Assembly: GCF_002386445.1 (NCBI RefSeq)
Contig: NZ_DGIR01000012.1
Span: forward strand, 41,977-105,976
Origin: Pseudomonas sp. UBA4617
Lineage (GTDB): Bacteria > Pseudomonadota > Gammaproteobacteria > Pseudomonadales > Pseudomonadaceae
Direction of reading: 5' to 3'
Length of the DNA stretch: 64,000 nt
A program made the position numbers and the translations under genes. This document shows positions 58,743 through 64,000 of this stretch, one piece after another. Positions within the stretch are counted from its first letter, which is position 1; every line of letters starts with the position of its first letter. Below the pieces are notes generated by a model. The model was not told the DNA's origin. It made no database searches and worked only from the letters and a program-made list of their open reading frames with translations.

Positions 58743-59307
58743 TATCATCGCCGACTAGTGCAGCGTAGGCAAGCGAACAGCGATCGATGGCTCTAGGAGC
58801 GTTCCGGCAGCGGTGACGGGCCGAGGTGCCCTCAGGTATCCGTTCGGTAAGCATCCGCCCAACTCAGCTTGCATAGTCAGGTCGGCATTCACTGCGAGGG
58901 CAGCCGCTCGATTTCACTTGCCCGCTGCGTCGGTAGCCTCGCCAGCACAGAAGGTCTTGGCTGGGTTGTTGTCGATGGGTAGCCCATCGTCGACATAGAG
59001 CGTCAAGGGGCATCAACATGCGTTCGAGCTGTTGATACGGCAGCTTGCAGGTGCCCGGGTGAGATTTACATTTACAACTAAACCGCCCATTAGATTCGAC
59101 CTGCATTGAGCTTTTTCTCATTGTATCCGACGATGGTTTGCTCAGCGCCGCCTGCAGGTACAAGCCTGCTGACCCTACTGGCCCAGTAGTGTCTGCCCGT
59201 CACGGTAGCCTCCGCCATTTCTTGTCGAATGTGTGATTTCTCCCGCTTAACCTTCGTCAAGAACACTACCCCTAAGCCGTCGTCTGGGGATTGATACAGG
59301 GCCCTCC
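58743..59307. other. Degenerate stretch at the right end of the island
   Basis: Over 550 bases without an intact gene. It includes a possible IS66-type fragment (58922-59010). Composition returns to core-like values near 59200, which I take as the right edge of the accessory region. No copy of the tRNA-Pro 3' end was found by eye, so the att site is undefined. Confidence 0.4.
58922..59010 (-). pseudogene. Possible IS66 transposase fragment
   Basis: The minus strand can be read LTLYVDDGLPIDNNPAK, which resembles the YLDDGRL-IDNN-AE block of IS66 TnpC transposases, with one or two changes, followed by a non-matching end. A short decayed remnant. Confidence 0.3.
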
Positions 59308-60216
59308 ATGCAAACGCTGTTGAACGAGATTCTCGAAGAAGTACGTCCCTTGATCGGCAAGGGCAAAGTGGCTGACTACATCCCTGCGCTGGCCGACGTG
59401 CCGGCGAACCAGTTGGGCATCGCCGTCTACGGCAACGATGGCAGTTATCACTGCGCAGGCGACGCCCTGGTACCGTTTTCGGTGCAGAGTATTTCCAAGG
59501 TGTTCAGCCTGGTCCAGGCGATTGGCCATTCGGGCGAGGCCATCTGGGAGCGGCTTGGCCATGAGCCCTCGGGCCAGCCATTCAACTCGCTAGTGCAGTT
59601 GGAGTTTGAACGCGGGCGCCCGCGCAATCCCTTCATCAACGCGGGTGCGCTGGTGATCTGCGATATCAACCAGTCGCGCTTTGCAGCACCTACCTTGTCG
59701 ATGCGCGATTTCGTGCGCCGGCTGTCGGGCAACCCGCATATCACGATCGATGCGCGTGTCGCCGATTCGGAGTACCAGTTCCGCGCGCGTAACGCGGCCA
59801 TGGCGTACCTGATGCAGTCGTTCGGCAACTTCCATAACGAAGTCGAAACGGTGCTGCGGAGCTATTTCAGCTACTGCGCGCTGCAAATGAACTGCCTCGA
59901 CCTAGCCAAGGCGTTCTGCTTCCTGGCCAACGATGGTTTCTGCAAGCACAGCGGCTCGCAGATCCTCACCCCGCGCCAGACCCAGCAGGTGAATTCGATC
60001 ATGGCCACTAGCGGGCTGTATGACGAGGCGGGTAATTTCGCCTACCGCGTGGGGTTGCCCGGCAAGAGCGGTGTAGGGGGCGGGATTGTGGCGATCGTGC
60101 CGGGGCAATTCACTGTGTGCGTGTGGTCACCTGAGCTGAACGCTGCGGGCAACTCTCTGGCCGGGATGGCGGCGCTTGAGTTGCTGAGTTCACGTATTGG
60201 ATGGTCGGTGTTCTGA
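59308..60216 (+). CDS. glsB: Glutaminase
   Basis: 302 residues, serine-dependent beta-lactamase-like glutaminase. Catalytic Ser61-X-X-Lys64 in FSVQSISK, then NPFINAGALVICDIN and YFSYCALQMNC, ending with GLPGKSGVGGGIVAIVPGQ. Releases ammonia and glutamate from glutamine in the cytosol. Start at ATG 59308. A hairpin follows (60255-60301). Confidence 0.95.
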   Translation: MQTLLNEILEEVRPLIGKGKVADYIPALADVPANQLGIAVYGNDGSYHCAGDALVPFSVQSISKVFSLVQAIGHSGEAIWERLGHEPSGQPFNSLVQLEFERGRPRNPFINAGALVICDINQSRFAAPTLSMRDFVRRLSGNPHITIDARVADSEYQFRARNAAMAYLMQSFGNFHNEVETVLRSYFSYCALQMNCLDLAKAFCFLANDGFCKHSGSQILTPRQTQQVNSIMATSGLYDEAGNFAYRVGLPGKSGVGGGIVAIVPGQFTVCVWSPELNAAGNSLAGMAALELLSSRIGWSVF

Positions 60217-60254
60217 TTAACAGCATTGCTGATTAGCCATGTGACCGGGCGTAC

Positions 60255-60301
60255 GAATTGCCTTCAAGTCTGGGCTTCGCTCCAGATCCTGAAGGCAATT
60301 C
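60255..60301 (+). terminator. Hairpin after glutaminase gene
   Basis: GAATTGCCTTCA and TGAAGGCAATTC form a 12-base perfect stem; inside, TCTGG and CCAGA give a second stem. It lies 38 bases beyond the stop and would serve as terminator for both convergent genes. Confidence 0.75.
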
Positions 60302-60313
60302 AGTGAGTGATGT

Positions 60314-60577
60314 TCAGCGCATCATGCCCAGCTCGGCATCATCCATCAGCGCCTTGGCTAACGCGCACAGGTAGTGCGAGGCCCATATCAGCTGAGGCTT
60401 GTCTTCCATCAGGCCGTCCAGGGTCAGGTCCCGTGCGTAGCCCATCAATTCCGAGGCCTGTTCGCGGGCGCTCTGGCAAGGGATGCCGGCTTCGATGCGG
60501 AAGAGGGGGTGGGTCTGGTTTTCACCCTGGTAAAAGGCGGTCTTGCCGACGGTGCATCTGGTTTCTTCAGTAGGCAT
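60314..60577 (-). CDS. DUF3077 protein
   Basis: 87 residues. HPLFRIEAGIPCQSAREQAS, ELMGYARDLTLDGLM and LIWASHYLCALAKALMDDAE are typical DUF3077 of pseudomonads, an all-helical small protein with a Cys. ATG at 60577. Next to the DUF6124-like gene, on the same strand. Confidence 0.85.
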   Translation of the reverse strand: MPTEETRCTVGKTAFYQGENQTHPLFRIEAGIPCQSAREQASELMGYARDLTLDGLMEDKPQLIWASHYLCALAKALMDDAELGMMR

Positions 60578-60659
60578 TGTTCAATCTCCCCGAAAATCTC
60601 TAGTGCCTGCGCTGGCTCTATTGCCGGCAAGCCAGCTCAGGCGACATAACGTTGAAGCC

Positions 60660-60902
60660 TTAGTGCAAGGGCCGTGGCTCAGAGGACATCTGCACCTGGA
60701 TCAGCGCTTGCTCAAGCAGGGCTCGCAGCGTCTCCAGTTCATGCATCGACGCCATCATGAGAATTGATGCCGGTGACTTAGGATGCAGCAGCATTGCCTG
60801 ATGTACGACAGTCGACGCGCACAACGCGTAATCCGTCGCCTGGATCAGGGTATCTTCAAGGGATTGGAGGTTTTGAGGCGGATCTGGAACTATTTTTAGC
60901 AT
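60660..60902 (-). CDS. Small helical protein (DUF6124-like), 80 aa
   Basis: Start at ATG 60902. MLKIVPDPPQNLQSLEDTLI, ALCASTVVHQAMLLHP, then SILMMASMHELETLRALLEQ. The M(F/L)KxxPxPP opening and helical hairpin resemble DUF6124 proteins that accompany DUF3077 genes in Pseudomonas. The ribosome site is weak. A pair of unknown function, perhaps co-transcribed. Confidence 0.6.
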   Translation of the reverse strand: MLKIVPDPPQNLQSLEDTLIQATDYALCASTVVHQAMLLHPKSPASILMMASMHELETLRALLEQALIQVQMSSEPRPLH

Positions 60903-61262
60903 TTTACTGTGTTCTCGGTAGGGCCACCGCCAGCCCGCTGTCAAACGGAAAGGTGGCAGCTGTACATGGGTTGACAGACCGGCGAACACAGAAACCGGCG
61001 CACGCGAGCGTGCCCCATGCACAACCGCCATAAACGGGTATGCACTGTGTATCATCGCGGCCTGTCAAAGCCGGTCGTTGATGTGCAACGACGGACCGAG
61101 ACTAGAGCGCTTAAAAAACGTCCGCAACGAAAAACAGGCGCAGGGAGTATCTTTGGGAAATGGCCTACATGGAAGTGCTTATTTCTGATTTTTCGCACGT
61201 TATCCTTCACAGCTCGTAGCGCTTGCTGCAGCGCATTCACCTCGAAACGGAACGCACCAGCG
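60903..61262. other. Gene-free stretch
   Basis: 360 bases, no supported gene; a plus-strand frame (61017 on) reads basic, Arg/Ser/Cys-rich and leads into the HD gene, but lacks a ribosome site. Probably carries divergent promoters for the DUF6124-like gene and the HD protein. Confidence 0.4.
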
Positions 61263-61925
61263 ATGACCAGCGAAGCTTTCGCCCCCTTCCAACACCTCGC
61301 CGCTCAACTGCTGAAACATCTCCCGCCAGACCACCACGACGGCTCCCACGACCTCGCCCACCTCCACCGTGTATGGGTAAACGCGCAGCGCATCCAGCGG
61401 GCAGAGGGCGGCGATTTGGAGGTACTGCTGGCCGCGACGCTACTGCACGACTGTGTGCCGGTCGAAAAGAACTCACCTTTGCGCAAGCAGGCGTCGAGCT
61501 TGTCGGCCGACAAGGCCAGCGCCATCCTCACCGCGCTTGGCTGGCCATTGCCGCGTGTCGAGCAAGTAGCCCATGCGATCAAAACGCACAGCTATTCCGC
61601 AGGTTTCGAGCCGGCGAGCCTCGAAGCCCGAATTCTGCAGGACAGTGATCGCCTGGACGCCATCGGTGCGGTGGGTATTGCCCGATGTTTCTACGTATCC
61701 GGGCGGATGGGCTCGGCGCTGTACGATTTCGAGAATCCCGCTGCGCAGGGGCGGGCGTATCAGGACACGGCCTACGCCATCGAGCACTTTCATACCAAGC
61801 TGCTCAAGCTGGCATCGGGCTTCAAGACGGCGGAAGGGGCGCGCTTGGCTGCCGAACGCCACGCGCGGCTGGAAACCTACCTTGCGGATTTCATGGAGGA
61901 GGTCGGGGCTAACGGCGTTGGCTGA
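61263..61925 (+). CDS. HD-domain phosphohydrolase, YedJ-like
   Basis: 220 residues. DHHDGSHDLAHLHRVWVNA with the first metal His, LLAATLLHDCVPVEKN with the HD pair, and RILQDSDRLDAIGAVGIARCF with the last Asp give the H...HD...D set of the YedJ/YpgQ family. Probably a nucleotide phosphohydrolase. ATG 61263 preferred at the start of the domain. Convergent with the AAA ATPase gene, 40 bases apart. Confidence 0.88.
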   Translation: MTSEAFAPFQHLAAQLLKHLPPDHHDGSHDLAHLHRVWVNAQRIQRAEGGDLEVLLAATLLHDCVPVEKNSPLRKQASSLSADKASAILTALGWPLPRVEQVAHAIKTHSYSAGFEPASLEARILQDSDRLDAIGAVGIARCFYVSGRMGSALYDFENPAAQGRAYQDTAYAIEHFHTKLLKLASGFKTAEGARLAAERHARLETYLADFMEEVGANGVG

Positions 61926-61965
61926 GGCAAGTGGCACATGGCTCAAGGTCTGCGAGGGCGCAGAT

Positions 61966-63129
61966 TCAATCAGGCCATCGCCACAGCGGCTCGTCCAGCA
62001 AGCCAACCCCGCGTAACCCGGTCTGCCCCTGGCGCTTTTCCAGCTCCAGCACATTGCACCCGTCGCACGCCCGCAACGCCTCGATCAAAGGCCGGCTGTG
62101 CGACACCACCCACACCTGGCTACGTTGCGAAGCGCGAATGATCAGGCGCGCCAGGGCGGGCAGCAGGTCGGCATGCAGGCTGGTTTCCGGTTCGTTCAGC
62201 ACCATCAGCGAGGGCGGGCGGGGTGTCAGCAGCGCGGCCATCAGCAACAGGTAGCGCAAGGTACCGTCCGACAGTTCCGCACCCGCTAGCGGCCGCAGCA
62301 GCCCGTGCTGGTGCAGCCGCACGCTGAACAACCCTCCAGGCGGTGCATCGATCTCCAGCCGGCTGCCGGGGAACGCGTCCTCCAGTGCGGCCATCAGGTC
62401 TTCGGCATCGCCAATTTCGATGATGGTTTGCAGCGCCGGGGCGAGGTTGCGTCCGTCGTGGTGCAGCACCGGTGAACGGGTACCCAGCTGTGGCTGGCGG
62501 CAGGGGGCGTCGCGGTCGATGCGGAAGTGGTCGTAGAAGCGCCAGCTGTTGATGTACGCGCGCAGCTCGCCAATCTCTGGCGCCTGGCGTGGGCGGTCGA
62601 CAATGTTGAAAAAGCTTTCGCCGCTGTCGGCATGCTGGTCGAGCACCGCCCAGCTGTTGCCTTCGCGGGCGCGCACCAGGGCGTTTCGGCGCTCCACCAG
62701 CAACGACGCGGGCCGGTAGGCGCCCGCGGCCCAGATGGCTTCGCACTTGATCTCGGGGTCGAGCATGAAGGCAGAGGGGTACGGCAACGGAATCGGCAGG
62801 CCGAGGGAGATGGCAAAGCTGAGGTCCGCCGTCGCAAAGCCCAGGCGCAGGCGTTTGGCCTGGCTCGGGTGCTGGCCCTGGATCGGCACTTCGCCGCGCT
62901 GCATGCGGGCGCTGGGTTCGGGCCCGGCCCACCAGGTCGAATCCAGCCCGCCTTCACGGGCCAGCGCTGCGACCACGCCGCCCTGGGCGGTTTCGGCGAG
63001 CAGGCGCAGGGCCTTGTACAGGTTGGATTTGCCGCTGCCGTTGGCGCCGGTCACCAGGTTGAGCTGGCTCAGCGGCAGCACCAGGTGGTTGATCGAGCGG
63101 TAGTTGCCGATGGCGAGGGTGGTGAGCAT
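61966..63129 (-). CDS. AAA (SMC/OLD-like) ATPase
   Basis: 387 residues. MLTTLAIGNYRSINHLVLPLS followed by VTGANGSGKSNLYKAL (Walker A) places it in the AAA_21/RecF-SMC class. The C-terminal LSDGTLRYLLLMAALLTPR signature and LMVLNEPETSLHADLLPAL (Walker B) and VVSHSRPLIEAL complete the ATPase head; there is no TOPRIM domain. Start ATG 63129 chosen because the Walker A region begins there; a longer version starts at 63186. Function unknown; homologous ATPases occur alone in many pseudomonads. Confidence 0.82.
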   Translation of the reverse strand: MLTTLAIGNYRSINHLVLPLSQLNLVTGANGSGKSNLYKALRLLAETAQGGVVAALAREGGLDSTWWAGPEPSARMQRGEVPIQGQHPSQAKRLRLGFATADLSFAISLGLPIPLPYPSAFMLDPEIKCEAIWAAGAYRPASLLVERRNALVRAREGNSWAVLDQHADSGESFFNIVDRPRQAPEIGELRAYINSWRFYDHFRIDRDAPCRQPQLGTRSPVLHHDGRNLAPALQTIIEIGDAEDLMAALEDAFPGSRLEIDAPPGGLFSVRLHQHGLLRPLAGAELSDGTLRYLLLMAALLTPRPPSLMVLNEPETSLHADLLPALARLIIRASQRSQVWVVSHSRPLIEALRACDGCNVLELEKRQGQTGLRGVGLLDEPLWRWPD

Positions 63130-63206
63130 GCGGTGTGTCCAGGCTATGGCGCCGAGCGGGTCATTCTGGCCGAACGGCGGCCGCATGGCTACCGTTCAGC
63201 GCCGCC

Positions 63207-63929
63207 TCAGCTGGCCGGGTCCTGGCCCAGCACCTTGGCCAGGGCCACCCGGGCATCTTCCAGCTGCACCAGTGAAGCATGCCGCGCGCCCAGTGCGTCG
63301 CCGTTCTGGATGGCGGTCAGGATTGCCTTGTGCCGGGGCAGGGCGAGTTGGTCGAAATTCGCCCGCTGGTTGGAATAGCGCACCGACTCGCGCAGTGCCA
63401 TCGACAGCATGTTGCACAGGTAGGCCAGCAGGTCGTTGTGGGTGGCGTCGGCGATGCGGGCGTGGAAGTCCAGGTCGGGTTGCAGGCGCTCTTCATGGTT
63501 GCGGGCGGCTTCCATACGCTGGTAGGCCTCGGCGATCGACGCGACGTCCTCGGCGCTGGCGTTGGTGGCGGCCAGCGCGGCGGCGGCGGGCTCGATGACC
63601 CAGCGCACGCTGGACAGCATGTTGAAGAATTCCTGCTGCGGCGTGGCCTGCATCAGCCAGTGCAGTACATCGGGGTCGAGCATGTGCCAGTCATGCCGGG
63701 GCCGGACCAAGGTGCCGGTACGCGGGCGGGCTTCGATCAGGCCCTTGGCGGTGAGGGCGCGCATGGCCTCGCGAAATACCGGCCGGCTGATCGCGTAGGT
63801 TTCGCACAGGCTGGCCTCGGAAGGCAGCTTCTGCCCGGGTGCGAGTTGGCCGGAGACGATCTGTACGCCAAGGTCCTGGACCAGGGTGGCGTGCATGCTC
63901 TTGCGCGTGGTGGGCTGGCGGTAGTTCAT
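63207..63929 (-). CDS. GntR/FadR-type regulator (DgoR-like)
   Basis: 240 residues. Winged helix LPSEASLCETYAISRPVFREAMRALTAKGLIEARPRTGT, then an FCD effector domain (LSSVRWVIEPAAAALAA, DLDFHARIADATHN, ALPRHKAILTAI) with the metal/sugar-acid histidines. Resembles DgoR, the galactonate regulator: WHMLDPDVLHWLM is like WNYLDTDVLQWVL. Start at ATG 63929; the ATG at 63968 is a possible alternative. Its target operon lies beyond the window edge. Confidence 0.85.
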   Translation of the reverse strand: MNYRQPTTRKSMHATLVQDLGVQIVSGQLAPGQKLPSEASLCETYAISRPVFREAMRALTAKGLIEARPRTGTLVRPRHDWHMLDPDVLHWLMQATPQQEFFNMLSSVRWVIEPAAAALAATNASAEDVASIAEAYQRMEAARNHEERLQPDLDFHARIADATHNDLLAYLCNMLSMALRESVRYSNQRANFDQLALPRHKAILTAIQNGDALGARHASLVQLEDARVALAKVLGQDPAS

Positions 63930-64000
63930 GTGCGGCAGGGGCGATCCTTCGGGCGGGGGCAGCATCATAGCATTAGCGCGGCGACGCAGTGGATGGCACC

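Noticed and set aside
52871..59307. Direct repeat of the tRNA-Pro 3' end (att site) at the right edge of the island
   Set aside because: No copy of the tRNA-Pro 3' end was found by eye, so island limits are left undefined.
61017..61262. N-terminal extension of the HD protein
   Set aside because: Arg/Ser/Cys-rich translation, no ribosome site; the domain starts at 61263.

Overview
The window is a chromosomal segment of a Pseudomonas of the P. putida group. The housekeeping genes show this: galU-gor, ahpC/ahpF, the run thrS-infC-rpmI-rplT-pheS-pheT-ihfA-merR, the rbs operon and many Pseudomonas-type DUF genes (DUF1654, DUF3077, DUF1883). So do the high-GC coding style and the repeated extragenic palindromes built on a GTAGGAGCGGCC core. 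All assignments rest on reading translations and motifs; no database search was run.

Layout. 1-4.6 kb: small hypotheticals, a GNAT acetyltransferase and a zinc alcohol dehydrogenase. 4.7-6.6 kb: a PL7 alginate lyase, a very acidic small protein, a DoxX membrane protein and tRNA-Leu(UAA) with a clear promoter. 6.7-10.3 kb: a PAS histidine kinase, a double-domain KaiC-like ATPase and a stand-alone response regulator in one operon, facing csrA. 10.5-14.2 kb: topoisomerase IB and modABC behind a ModE-type operator. 14.2-18.1 kb: a nitronate monooxygenase-like protein, two small genes, a lipoprotein and a thiosulfate dehydrogenase operon (tsdBA). 18.2-27.1 kb: galU, gor, a three-gene chaperone-usher fimbrial operon, ahpC and ahpF. 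27.2-34.1 kb: a YceH-type protein, sstT, a NhaR-type LysR regulator, a TerC-family protein, a degenerate C39-like lipoprotein and a PuuB-type oxidase. 34.2-36.2 kb: a duplicated tRNA-Val(GAC), a SPOR lipoprotein, a short SpoT-like HD hydrolase and a DUF1654 gene under a LexA-like box. 36.4-43.5 kb: the complete ribose system rbsBACRKD followed by a nucleoside hydrolase with a signal peptide, which together read as a periplasmic-nucleoside-to-ribose-5-phosphate route. 43.9-52.8 kb: an I78-inhibitor-like lipoprotein, a cold-shock protein and the translation cluster.

52.87-59.2 kb is the accessory region. It starts at tRNA-Pro(GGG) and holds the C-terminal end of a tyrosine integrase fused by deletion to a truncated PAPS-reductase-like phage gene. 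Then come an AT-rich HEPN-domain gene, an IS3 element with three inactivating lesions, a NotI-family restriction enzyme with a C5-cytosine methyltransferase, and a ribbon-helix-helix regulator behind a 22-bp perfect palindrome. It looks like a decayed island that has kept a defence cassette. 59.3-64 kb returns to core-type genes: glutaminase, DUF3077 and DUF6124-like genes, an HD hydrolase, an AAA ATPase and a DgoR-like GntR regulator.

The parts most worth following up are the kinase/KaiC/receiver operon, the NotI-like plus HEPN island, the SOS-boxed DUF1654 gene and the short (p)ppGpp-hydrolase-like protein.
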